DNA from: Arthrobacter sp. ZGTC131
GTDB taxonomy: Bacteria; Actinomycetota; Actinomycetes; Actinomycetales; Micrococcaceae
Direction of reading: 5' to 3'
Length of the DNA stretch: 64,000 bases
Assembly (NCBI RefSeq): GCF_002929275.1
Contig: NZ_PJIK01000003.1
Coordinates: forward strand, 310,001-374,000
Shown here: positions 24,654 through 32,164 of the stretch, piece after piece
Position numbering within the stretch: the first letter of the stretch is position 1
How the letters are laid out: each line of letters begins with the position of its first letter
Notes under the pieces: model-generated
Told to the model about the DNA's origin: nothing
Databases searched by the model: none
Seen by the model: only the letters and a program-made list of their open reading frames with translations
Translations under genes and position numbers: made by a program

Positions 24654-25982
24654 CTAAAAGTCCAGCAGGTTCCGGCGGAACCCGCCGTCGCCGTAGCTTG
24701 TCCGCAGCAGCCCCCGGCGGCGCAGCACCGGCGCCAGCTTGTCCAGCACACCGTGCACGGTGGCGGGGTCCACGAATCCGGAGAACAGAAAGCCGTCCCC
24801 GCCCACCGCCGCCCCGGTCTCCTCCAGGTGGTCGGCGATGTCCTCGGCCGTGCCGATGATGCTGTCGCCGGCGCCGCCGCTCCTGGCATGCAGGAGCTGT
24901 CGCAGCGTGGAACCGGGCGGACCGGCCTTGGCGAAGTGGTCCAGCGTGCCCTGGTTGCTGTTGGTCCTGAGCTCCGGGAGGGGCTCGTCCAGATCGAACT
25001 GCTTGAAGTCGATCACGGAAAGATAGGAGATGGAGTTCAGCTGGCTGTCGATGTCCCGCTGCGTGAGTTCCCGCCGCGCGGCCCGGAGCTCGTCCGCCTC
25101 CGCCCGGGATCCCACCACGGTGGGCTTGAGGACAAAGAGGACCTTGACGTCGTCGGGGTTCCGGCCGGCGGCTGCCGCCTCTGAGCGGATCGAGTCACGG
25201 TAGGCCTTCATCCCGTCGGTGCCGCGGGCAAGGGCAATGGCAACGTCCGCGTTGCCCCCGGCGAACGCCTTGCCGCGCGGGGAGGCACCGGCCTGCACCA
25301 GCACGGGCTCCTCCGGCAGCGGTGCCGTGTTCAGCGGGCCGCGGACCTTGAAGAACTCGCCATTGTGGTGGATGGGCCTGACCTTGGTGTGGTCCGCGAA
25401 GATGCCGGCGCCGGTGTCCTCAATAATCGCGTCGGGTTCCCAGCTGCGCCAGAGGTTGCGCACAACGTTCACAAATTCCTCGGCCTTCTCATACCGGAGG
25501 TCGTGTTCGATCTGCTGGTCCAGGCCGTAGTTCTGCGCGGCGAGGTCGCTGCCCGAGGTCACCACGTTCCAGCCGAGCTGCCCGTTGGAGAAGTGCTGCA
25601 GCGTGGCCAGGAGCCGGGCCGCAGTAAAGGGCGGGTAGAAGGATGCGCTGACGGTGGGCACAATCCCGAGGTGTTCCGTGGCGGAGAGCAGGTACGGCAC
25701 CAGCGCGAGCGGATCATGCTTCGGCGCGAAGGACGCCTGGGCCAGACTCACCTCGGCGCTGCCGCCGTATGTATCCGGGACGGTGAGCGAATCCTCGATG
25801 ATGAACAGGTCCAGGCCCGCCCGCTCGAACTCGCGCACGGCATGCTGGTACAGCGCGGGTTTCTTCCAGTCGTACCCGACCCCGTAGCCCGGCGTCCCCC
25901 AGCCCTGGACTCCAAAGCCATGGCCCACAAACCATCCAAAGTGCAGCATGGGACTGACTGTATTGCCGCTCGACTCGTTCAC
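24654..25982 (-). CDS. NtaA/SnaA/DszA-type flavin-dependent monooxygenase
   Basis: The protein has 442 aa of the luciferase-like group. The N-terminus M-L-H-F-G-W-F, the segment DLFIIEDSLTVPDTYGGSAE and the stretch QLGWNVVTSGSDLAAQNYG are typical of the NtaA/SnaA/DszA branch. These two-component enzymes use FMNH2 and O2 to split C-N or C-S bonds in compounds such as nitrilotriacetate or dibenzothiophene sulfone. No flavin reductase gene is next to it, so FMNH2 must come from elsewhere. It is the first gene of a three-gene operon with the HAL-like lyase and a cysteine-synthase-like enzyme, divergent from the SAM-riboswitch operon. The GTG at 25982 precedes NESSGNT; an internal Met (SPMLHFG) is an alternative start. 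Confidence 0.85.
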   Translation of the reverse strand: MNESSGNTVSPMLHFGWFVGHGFGVQGWGTPGYGVGYDWKKPALYQHAVREFERAGLDLFIIEDSLTVPDTYGGSAEVSLAQASFAPKHDPLALVPYLLSATEHLGIVPTVSASFYPPFTAARLLATLQHFSNGQLGWNVVTSGSDLAAQNYGLDQQIEHDLRYEKAEEFVNVVRNLWRSWEPDAIIEDTGAGIFADHTKVRPIHHNGEFFKVRGPLNTAPLPEEPVLVQAGASPRGKAFAGGNADVAIALARGTDGMKAYRDSIRSEAAAAGRNPDDVKVLFVLKPTVVGSRAEADELRAARRELTQRDIDSQLNSISYLSVIDFKQFDLDEPLPELRTNSNQGTLDHFAKAGPPGSTLRQLLHARSGGAGDSIIGTAEDIADHLEETGAAVGGDGFLFSGFVDPATVHGVLDKLAPVLRRRGLLRTSYGDGGFRRNLLDF

Positions 25983-26135
25983 GCTTGCCTGGTTTCATCC
26001 GGCGTTACGGTGGTTCATCTCCCGTCATTATCCCCCCGGCCCGCGGCTTTGCAACCGGACTTCCGGGGCCCCAGCGTTACGCAACATGACGGTGACGGCG
26101 GTGCGCGCCGCCGTCGTCGGTGTTACGTTTTTGGG

Positions 26136-26220
26136 GAGTAATGAGAACCGGCGCCAAGCCCTGACTGGCCGGTCGGCAACCCTCCCTTTCGCGGCGGGGT
26201 GCCTCAGGTGAATACTCGGC
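26136..26220 (+). promoter_or_regulatory. SAM riboswitch, SAM-IV type
   Basis: The stretch with GCGCCAAGCC, CTGGCCGGTCGGCAACCCTC, GCGGCGGGGTGCC and CAGGTGAA reproduces the conserved core of the actinobacterial SAM-IV / S-box-like aptamer. GGCAACCCTCC and GCGGNGGGGTGCC are its most diagnostic blocks. It ends about 45 bases before the DUF1737 start at 26266 and lies on the same strand as the rhodanese and homoserine sulfhydrylase genes. SAM binding would lower expression when methionine is plentiful. Boundaries are approximate, and distinction from the SAM-I/IV variant would need a covariance model. Confidence 0.85.
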
Positions 26221-26265
26221 ATATCGACCACTTCGAGCTGCAAGCGTGAGAGAAGGAGATCCGTC

Positions 26266-26574
26266 ATGACGGACGCCCCCGCCGGCGTAACCCTGCCGGC
26301 CCAGCAGGACAAACCCGAGGAAAAACTGTCCTACCGGCTGATCACGGGCCCGGACGACCGCGCCTTCTGTGAGCGCATCTCCACCGCCCTGGCAGAGGGG
26401 TACGTGCTGCACGGCAGCCCCGCCGCCGCGTACAACGGCATCAACGTGATCGTGGCGCAGGCCCTTGTCCTGCCCGCGGCCATCGCCAGCGCCGACGCCG
26501 CCGTGGCCACCGCCGTTGACCGGCTCGATTCGGACGACGACCTCAACGCCGAAGCGTTCGAGGGGCACGCATGA
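26266..26574 (+). CDS. DUF1737 domain protein
   Basis: The protein has 102 aa. The core KLSYRLITGPDDRAFCERIS followed by ALAEGYVLHGSPAAAYNG is the DUF1737 signature. The C-terminal half is an Ala/Asp-rich helix. The domain has no known function. A strong AGAAGGAG lies ahead of the ATG at 26266, just behind the SAM riboswitch. Its stop overlaps the next start (ATGA at 26571), so it is translationally coupled to the rhodanese. The place in a methionine-biosynthesis operon suggests an accessory role in sulfur transfer, which is inference. Confidence 0.82.
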   Translation: MTDAPAGVTLPAQQDKPEEKLSYRLITGPDDRAFCERISTALAEGYVLHGSPAAAYNGINVIVAQALVLPAAIASADAAVATAVDRLDSDDDLNAEAFEGHA

Positions 26575-26981
26575 GCTACGCCGGCGACCTCACCCCGCCG
26601 GACGCGTGGGCCAAGCTGGAGGAGGGCGCCATTTTGGTGGACGTCCGCACCGAGGGCGAGTGGGCGCACATCGGCATCCCGGACACCAAGGCCACCGAGA
26701 ACGACCCGCTGTTCATCCAGTGGACTTTCCCCGGCGGCATCCCCAACCGCGACTTCATTGAGCAGCTGAAGCAGCAGGCTCCGGAGGACACCGCGGTGGA
26801 GCTCGTGTTCCTGTGCCGCTCGGGCCAGCGCTCCATCGCCGCCGCCATTGCCGCCACGCAGGCGGGCTTCACCGCCTACAACGTCCTGGAGGGCTTCGAG
26901 GGCGAGCCCGACCGCTACGGCGAGCGCACCGTCAACGGCTGGAAGAACCGCGGCCTGCCAACGAATCTGGGAAAGAACTAA
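26571..26981 (+). CDS. rhodanese-like sulfurtransferase domain protein
   Basis: A single rhodanese domain of 136 aa. The N-terminal D-V-R-T-E-G-E-W motif and the active loop C-R-S-G-Q-R-S with catalytic Cys at about residue 82 are both present. Such proteins carry sulfur as a cysteine persulfide. It overlaps the DUF1737 gene by four bases and is directly followed by the sulfhydrylase (stop TAA, then GTG start at the next base). It may deliver sulfur to the homoserine sulfhydrylase reaction. Confidence 0.88.
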   Translation: MSYAGDLTPPDAWAKLEEGAILVDVRTEGEWAHIGIPDTKATENDPLFIQWTFPGGIPNRDFIEQLKQQAPEDTAVELVFLCRSGQRSIAAAIAATQAGFTAYNVLEGFEGEPDRYGERTVNGWKNRGLPTNLGKN

Positions 26982-28190
26982 GTGACCTTCAATCAAGACG
27001 CCGCAGGATGGAGCCCGGAGACCCAGGCCGTCCGCGGCGGGCTGGACCGCACCAACTTCCAGGAAACCACGGAGCCCGTGTTCCTGAACTCCGGATTCGT
27101 CTACGAATCCGCCGCCGCCGCTGAGCGTGCCTTCACCGGCGAGGACGAACGCTTCGTCTACTCCCGGTACGGCAACCCGTCCGTGGCCACCTTCCAGGAG
27201 CGGCTGCGCCTGCTGGAGGGCACTGAGGCATGCTTTGCGACGGCGTCCGGCATGTCCGCCGTGTTCACCGCGCTCGGTGCGCTGCTTGCCGCCGGGGACC
27301 GCGTGGTGGCGGCCCGTTCCCTGTTCGGCTCCTGCTTCGTGATCCTCAACGAGATCCTGCCGCGCTGGGGCGTGGAGACGGTGTTCGTCGACGGGCCGGA
27401 CCTGGAGCAGTGGCGCGAGGCACTTTCGGTTCCAACCACCGCCGTGTTCTTCGAGTCGCCTTCCAACCCCATGCAGGAGATCGTGGACATCGCCGCGGTC
27501 AGTGAACTGGCGCATGCCGCCGGGGCCACCGTCGTCGTCGACAACGTCTTTGCCACACCGCTGCTGCAGCGCTGCGGCGAGCTCGGCGCGGACGTGATCG
27601 TCTACTCCGGCACCAAGCACATCGACGGCCAGGGCCGGGTGCTGGGCGGCGCCATCCTGGGCACCAAGGAATTCATCGACGGGCCCGTCAAGCAGCTCAT
27701 GCGCCACACCGGGCCGGCGCTCTCCGCGTTCAACGCCTGGGTGCTCACCAAGGGCCTGGAAACCATGGCCCTGCGCGTGAACCACTCGTCGGCCACCGCC
27801 CTGCGCCTCGCCGAATGGCTTGAGGGCCAGCCCGCCGTCAGCTGGGTCAAGTACCCGCTGCTGAAATCCCACCCGCAGTACGACCTCGCCGCCAAGCAGA
27901 TGAAGGCCGGCGGCACCGTGCTCACGCTGGAACTAGCGACGACGGCCGGCCAGTCGGGCAAGGACGCCGCCTTTGCGCTGCTGGACGCCCTGAAGATCAT
28001 CGACATCTCCAACAACCTGGGGGATGCCAAGTCCCTCATCACCCACCCCGCCACCACGACGCACCGCGCCATGGGTCCCGAAGGCCGCTCGGCCATCGGC
28101 CTCAGCGACGGCGTGGTGCGCCTGTCCGTGGGGCTCGAGGACCCGGAGGACCTGATCCGGGACCTGGAGCAGGCGCTCAAGCAGATCTGA
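26982..28190 (+). CDS. metZ: O-succinylhomoserine sulfhydrylase
   Basis: A 402-aa PLP fold-type I enzyme of the Cys/Met metabolism family. Y-S-R-Y-G-N-P-S and the PLP-lysine segment VIVYSGTKHIDGQGRVLGGA are present. The C-terminus TTHRAMGPEGRSAIGLSDG fits MetZ-type direct sulfhydrylases, which make homocysteine from O-acyl-homoserine and sulfide. SAM-riboswitch control and the neighbouring rhodanese agree with this role. O-acetyl- versus O-succinylhomoserine preference cannot be decided from the sequence. The GTG start immediately follows the rhodanese stop. Confidence 0.9.
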   Translation: MTFNQDAAGWSPETQAVRGGLDRTNFQETTEPVFLNSGFVYESAAAAERAFTGEDERFVYSRYGNPSVATFQERLRLLEGTEACFATASGMSAVFTALGALLAAGDRVVAARSLFGSCFVILNEILPRWGVETVFVDGPDLEQWREALSVPTTAVFFESPSNPMQEIVDIAAVSELAHAAGATVVVDNVFATPLLQRCGELGADVIVYSGTKHIDGQGRVLGGAILGTKEFIDGPVKQLMRHTGPALSAFNAWVLTKGLETMALRVNHSSATALRLAEWLEGQPAVSWVKYPLLKSHPQYDLAAKQMKAGGTVLTLELATTAGQSGKDAAFALLDALKIIDISNNLGDAKSLITHPATTTHRAMGPEGRSAIGLSDGVVRLSVGLEDPEDLIRDLEQALKQI

Positions 28191-28201
28191 GTGACTGACT
28201 T

Positions 28202-28221
28202 CCGCGGGCTTTATCCCGCGG
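28202..28221. terminator. hairpin between convergent metZ and DUF1905 genes
   Basis: CCGCGGG (28202-28208) pairs perfectly with CCCGCGG (28215-28221) around a 6-base loop, 12 bases after the metZ stop and 19 before the end of the DUF1905 gene. No strong T run follows. The position suggests it serves both converging transcripts. Confidence 0.5.
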
Positions 28222-28240
28222 GCTGAATTCCGGATGGCCG

Positions 28241-28570
28241 TCAGTCGTCGCGCTGGACGGTGAACACGACATCCACTTCATCTCCGGCGCTGATGCCTGC
28301 CGCCGTCCTGACGGTCTTCTTGACCGGGAGCAGGTAAGACCCGCTCTTGCTGTCGGGGAACAGGGATGTCTCCCACCGGTGGCCGGCGATCGACGCCGCC
28401 ACTTTCACGGAGCCGAAGCCCTTCCGGAAGGCGGCCGACTCCTCGCGGACCTCGTCGGCCAGGTCCTCCGGCAGCGTAAGGAAGTGCCAGCCGGAGTCCC
28501 CCGGGTAGAGCCACAATTCGGCCCGGAACGCATACGAGGTGGTCACGAGATGAGTATCGCACGGCGTCAT
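28241..28570 (-). CDS. DUF1905 domain protein
   Basis: The protein has 109 aa. The pattern FRAELWLYPGDSGWHFLTLP, then GFGSVKVAASIAG and SLFPDSKSGSYLLPVKKTVR is characteristic of DUF1905, a small beta-barrel of unknown function. The end V-D-V-V-F-T-V is also typical. The ATG at 28570 gives a short N-terminal extension (MTPCDTHL). The GTG at 28546 would begin closer to the domain and is an equally good start. It is divergent from the adenylation-acyltransferase fusion gene, with an iron-box-like palindrome between them. Confidence 0.8.
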   Translation of the reverse strand: MTPCDTHLVTTSYAFRAELWLYPGDSGWHFLTLPEDLADEVREESAAFRKGFGSVKVAASIAGHRWETSLFPDSKSGSYLLPVKKTVRTAAGISAGDEVDVVFTVQRDD

Positions 28571-28589
28571 CCCGGGAAATCAGTTTTAC

Positions 28590-28608
28590 TTAGGTAAGCC
28601 TTAACTAA
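28590..28608. promoter_or_regulatory. iron box (DtxR/IdeR-type operator)
   Basis: TTAGGTAAGCCTTAACTAA is a 19-base near-palindrome (8 of 9 arm positions match) and agrees with the DtxR/IdeR consensus TTAGGTTAGGCTAACCTAA at 15 of 19 positions. It is centred 23 bases before the GTG start at 28622 and 29 bases from the divergent DUF1905 start. DtxR/IdeR with Fe2+ represses siderophore and iron-uptake genes through such sites. It predicts iron-starvation induction of the downstream fusion gene. Confidence 0.75.
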
Positions 28609-28621
28609 TAACATCTTCCGG

Positions 28622-31222
28622 GTGACCACACAGCTTGATTTCGAGCGGGTGTCCTTTGCCTCGGATCTTGCGAGCCACGGGGACAGGCCCGCCATCCTTG
28701 CCGACGACTTCGCCCTGACCTACCGGGAACTCGCCGACCGCGTCGACGCCCTCGCGCTCCGGCTCGGCACCGTGCGGCGTCTGGTGGCGCTGACCGCCGC
28801 CAACGACGTCGATTCCCTGGTTGCCTACCTGGCGGCCCTGGTGTCCGGCCACCCGCTGATCCTCGTCCCGGAGGACAAGCCCGCCGCCCTGGACTCCGTC
28901 ATCGCGGCCTACGACCCCGACGTCATTCTGCGCTCCGGGGACGGGGAGGCCGAGTTGGAGGAACGCCGCCCCGGCACCCGGCACGAGCTGCACCCGGACC
29001 TTGCGCTCATGCTCAGCACCTCCGGCTCCACGGGCTCCCCCAAGCTGGTGCGCCTGTCCCACGCCAACCTGCAGTCCAACGCCGAGTCCATTGCCGAGTA
29101 TTTGAGTATTGGCCCGGATGACCGCGCGGCCACGACCCTGCCGATGTCCTACTGTTACGGGCTGTCCGTGATCAACAGCCACCTGCTCCGCGGGGCCGGC
29201 CTGGTGCTCACGGACCTGTCCGTCGTTGATCCGTGCTTCTGGGACTTGTTCCGCAGCCGCAGGGCAACGGCATTCGCGGCCGTTCCCTACACCTTCGAGC
29301 TGCTGGACCGGGTGGGATTCGCCGAGATGGAACTCCCGAGCCTGCGCTACGTGACCCAGGCCGGCGGCCGGCTCGCCCCGGAGATGGTGCAAAGCTACGC
29401 CGGGCTCGGACGCCGGCGCGGCTGGGAACTCTTTGTGATGTACGGCCAGACCGAGGCCACGGCCCGGATGGCGTACCTGCCGCCCGATCTGGCGGCCACC
29501 GTGCCCGGATCCATCGGCATTCCCGTGCCCGGCGGAGCGTTCCGCATCGACCCCGTACCCGGCCTGGACGACGGCGAGCTGGTGTACACGGGGCCCAACG
29601 TGATGCTGGGCTACGCCGAGCGCCCGGCGGATCTCGCCGCCGGCAGGACCATCAGCGAACTCCGCACCGGCGACCTCGCCCGGAAGCATCCCGCAGGCGT
29701 CTACGAGGTGGTGGGCCGGCGCAGCCGGTTCGTCAAGATCGTGGGACTGCGGGTGGACCTCGGGCAGGTGGAACGGATCCTGGCCGACCTCGGCGTGCAC
29801 GCGGCGAGCGCCGGCACCGACCAGGGCCTCGTCGTCGCCGTCGAAGGCGACCACGACACGCAGCTGCTGGGCAAGGTCCTCGCGCAGGGAATCGGGCTGC
29901 CACGGGCGGCCCTTGAGCTGCACGCCGTCGAGCATCTCCCCCGCCTGGCCACCGGCAAGGTGGACTACCCGGCGGTTCTCGCTCTGTCCGGAAGCAACGT
30001 GGGCGGCAGCAGCGCGTCCCGCCCGGACCCGTCACGCCCCGTGCCGGCCGACGGCTCCGTGCCGGCGGACGGCTCGCACGTGTCCGCCGCCGGGCCTGAC
30101 AACGTCCGCAGGATCTTCCAGGACACCCTGGAGGTCACGGACGTCGCGGACGGCGATACTTTCGTCTCGCTGGGCGGAGACTCACTGTCCTACGTGGCGG
30201 CGTCCGTCAGGCTCGAACAGGCCTTGGGGCACCTCCCGCAGGATTGGCACATCACACCCGTGCGGGACCTGGAACCGCGACGGCGGGACGTGCCGGCTCG
30301 CAGGATGCGGCGGTTCATCGCACCGCTCGAAACCAGCATCGTGCTGAGGGCCGTGGCGATCGTACTGATCGTCAGCACGCACGTCGGATTCTTCAGCTGG
30401 CAGGGCACGGCGCATGTGCTCATGGCCGTGGCCGGCTACAACTTCGCCCGATTCCAGCTCTCCGGGGAACGGCTTCCCCGGCTCCGGCGGCAGCTTGCGA
30501 GCCTCGCCAAGGTGGTGGTCCCCAGCATGGCGTTCATCGCGTTCGCCTACCTCGTGACGGACAGATACAGCCTCGCCAACATCGTGCTCCTCAACGCCGT
30601 CATCGGGCCGGAGGCGGTGACCACCCAGTGGCACTTCTGGTTCATTGAGGTGCTGGTCTACCTGCTCGCGGCCATGACCGCCCTGCTCGCGATTCCCTGG
30701 GTGCACCGCGCAGAGCGGCGCTTCCCGCTCCTGTTCCCGCTCGCCATCACCGGGGCAGGCCTGCTCACCCGGTACGACCTGGTTGATCCCGGCGTGCCGC
30801 ACACCGCGCCCGCCCTGTGGCTGTTCGGGCTGGGGTGGGCGATCGCGCGGTGCCGGACCGTGGCCCAGCGCTGCGTCGTGTCTGTCCTCGCCGCCGTGAC
30901 AGTTCCGGGGTTCTTCGAGAACACCACCCGGGAACTGACGGTGGTCGCCGGGATACTGCTGCTTATCTGGCTGCCGACGCTGCCGGTGCCAAGGGTCTTC
31001 CGCCGCCTGACCGTGCTGCTGGCCAGCGCCTCGCTCTACGCCTACCTGGTCCACTGGGTGGTCTACCCGCCGCTGGCCGGGATCAGCCCAGCGCTGGCCG
31101 TGGCGGCATCGCTTGCCGCCGGCGTGGCCTACTGGGCGGTGTGCATGCGGGTGATGACCGCAGTGAGCCGGTGGAAGATTAGCCGGCGCCGGGAACGTTC
31201 CGGCAGGGCTCAGACTGCCTGA
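28622..31222 (+). CDS. adenylation domain, carrier protein and membrane acyltransferase fusion
   Basis: An 866-aa protein in three parts. Residues 1-450 are an AMP-forming adenylation domain (LMLSTSGSTGSPKLV, YGQTEATARMAY, RTGDLARKHPAG, late Lys in LATGKVDYPA). A Ser/Pro-rich linker leads to a carrier domain at about 490-550 with the phosphopantetheine site L-G-G-D-S-L. Residues 575-850 hold roughly ten hydrophobic helices with the R-A-V-A-I-V-L-I-V-S-T-H start of acyltransferase-3 family proteins. The layout predicts activation of an acyl or aryl acid, loading on the carrier, and transfer at the membrane. An iron-box-like site directly upstream suggests a siderophore or iron-stress lipid function. 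The substrate is unknown. Its last 13 bases overlap the end of the convergent racemase-like gene. Confidence 0.85.
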   Translation: MTTQLDFERVSFASDLASHGDRPAILADDFALTYRELADRVDALALRLGTVRRLVALTAANDVDSLVAYLAALVSGHPLILVPEDKPAALDSVIAAYDPDVILRSGDGEAELEERRPGTRHELHPDLALMLSTSGSTGSPKLVRLSHANLQSNAESIAEYLSIGPDDRAATTLPMSYCYGLSVINSHLLRGAGLVLTDLSVVDPCFWDLFRSRRATAFAAVPYTFELLDRVGFAEMELPSLRYVTQAGGRLAPEMVQSYAGLGRRRGWELFVMYGQTEATARMAYLPPDLAATVPGSIGIPVPGGAFRIDPVPGLDDGELVYTGPNVMLGYAERPADLAAGRTISELRTGDLARKHPAGVYEVVGRRSRFVKIVGLRVDLGQVERILADLGVHAASAGTDQGLVVAVEGDHDTQLLGKVLAQGIGLPRAALELHAVEHLPRLATGKVDYPAVLALSGSNVGGSSASRPDPSRPVPADGSVPADGSHVSAAGPDNVRRIFQDTLEVTDVADGDTFVSLGGDSLSYVAASVRLEQALGHLPQDWHITPVRDLEPRRRDVPARRMRRFIAPLETSIVLRAVAIVLIVSTHVGFFSWQGTAHVLMAVAGYNFARFQLSGERLPRLRRQLASLAKVVVPSMAFIAFAYLVTDRYSLANIVLLNAVIGPEAVTTQWHFWFIEVLVYLLAAMTALLAIPWVHRAERRFPLLFPLAITGAGLLTRYDLVDPGVPHTAPALWLFGLGWAIARCRTVAQRCVVSVLAAVTVPGFFENTTRELTVVAGILLLIWLPTLPVPRVFRRLTVLLASASLYAYLVHWVVYPPLAGISPALAVAASLAAGVAYWAVCMRVMTAVSRWKISRRRERSGRAQTA

Positions 31223-31881
31223 AGCTCCCGGAACGCCGGCAGGCCACGCGATGCCACCGCCGAGACCAGCATGGAACCTGCAGCCATCACCGGGTCGATG
31301 ACCGGAATCCCGAGCCTGCTCCGCAGGACGTCCGCCATGCCGATGCTCGTCAGCCCGGTGCTTGCCTCCACGATGACGTCCGCGCCGGCGTCCACCAGCA
31401 TATGGGCGGCAGCGAGGGCGTCGAAGATTCCCGTCGGCAGCAGGAAACCCTCGGGGGTCTCCACGCTCTCCGGTCCGTCGATCAGCAGCATCCGCTCCCC
31501 GAGGGCATCCGCGATGGGTCCCGGCACCGAGTGTTTCAGGCCCAGCACGCCCACCCGGCCACCGAACGAGAGCGCCGCGGCAGCCGCAGCGGAACCGGCA
31601 CCGATCACCGGAATCTTCACCAGGCCGCGCACCTCCGCCAGGCCGGGATCGGCGGCGCAGCTGACAATCAGGGCATCAACGCCGCCGGCCATGTCGAGCG
31701 CCAGTTCCACCACGTTCGGGACGGCGCGCTGCAGCGACTCCGCGTCATAGACTCCCGACGGCTGGTCCGGGATGCACCGCGAGGTCACGTCGAAGCCGAA
31801 GGTTTCCCGCAGCAGCTTTCCGTGGGAGTTGAGCAGACGCCGGTCCGACGTCGTCAAGACCCGGATGATTCCTACGCGCAT
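31210..31881 (-). CDS. Asp/Glu/hydantoin racemase family protein lacking one cysteine
   Basis: A 223-aa two-lobed protein of the aspartate/glutamate racemase superfamily. The first catalytic Cys is present (ALIVSCAADPGLAEV). At the second site, usually G-C-A-G or G-C-T, the segment reads VIVEASTGLTSIG, so Ser stands where Cys is expected. Two-base racemization needs both cysteines. This protein may instead be a single-Cys isomerase or decarboxylase-like enzyme, or a binding protein. It overlaps the convergent acyltransferase gene by 13 bases at the 3' ends. Confidence 0.78.
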   Translation of the reverse strand: MRVGIIRVLTTSDRRLLNSHGKLLRETFGFDVTSRCIPDQPSGVYDAESLQRAVPNVVELALDMAGGVDALIVSCAADPGLAEVRGLVKIPVIGAGSAAAAAALSFGGRVGVLGLKHSVPGPIADALGERMLLIDGPESVETPEGFLLPTGIFDALAAAHMLVDAGADVIVEASTGLTSIGMADVLRSRLGIPVIDPVMAAGSMLVSAVASRGLPAFRELQAV

Positions 31882-31983
31882 GGTTCATGCCTTCCCCGAG
31901 CGGATCGTTTGGTTCCACCGTAGCCAGCCAATATTTCGGCAGGTTTACCGCCAAATGACCATCGGAAACATCCCCGTGCCTCA

Positions 31984-32150
31984 GCGCGAACGGACAGTTG
32001 AGGCCCCGCCTCCCCCACGCCTCCACCGCGCGAACTGGCAGGTAATGCCCGCTTTCCCGCGTTTTGAGGGCATTACCTGCCAGTTCGCGCTGCAGGAAGG
32101 GGCTGAAGTGTCCGTTCGCTGGTGGAAGGTGCTGAAGCGGCCGTTCGCGC
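31984..32150. repeat. cluster of GCGCGAAC-core repeats with a 23-base perfect inverted repeat
   Basis: The 283-base gap between the racemase-like and the ligase genes is mostly repeat. A GCGCGAACGGACAGTTGAGG unit is at 31984-32003. A perfect 23-base inverted repeat has arms at 32028-32050 (beginning GCGCGAACTGGCAGG) and 32068-32090, with a 17-base loop. Two further reverse-oriented units are at 32102-32120 (ending GTGTCCGTTCGCT) and 32131-32150 (ending CGGCCGTTCGCGC). The same core recurs at 33448-33542 and 50094-50180, so this is a dispersed intergenic family. Confidence 0.85.
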
Positions 32151-32164
32151 CTGGGTGACGCCGA

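Noticed and set aside
25983-26135. Second riboswitch facing the flavin monooxygenase gene
   Set aside because: The minus strand of the divergent region lacks any S-box, cobalamin or other aptamer core that I can recognise.
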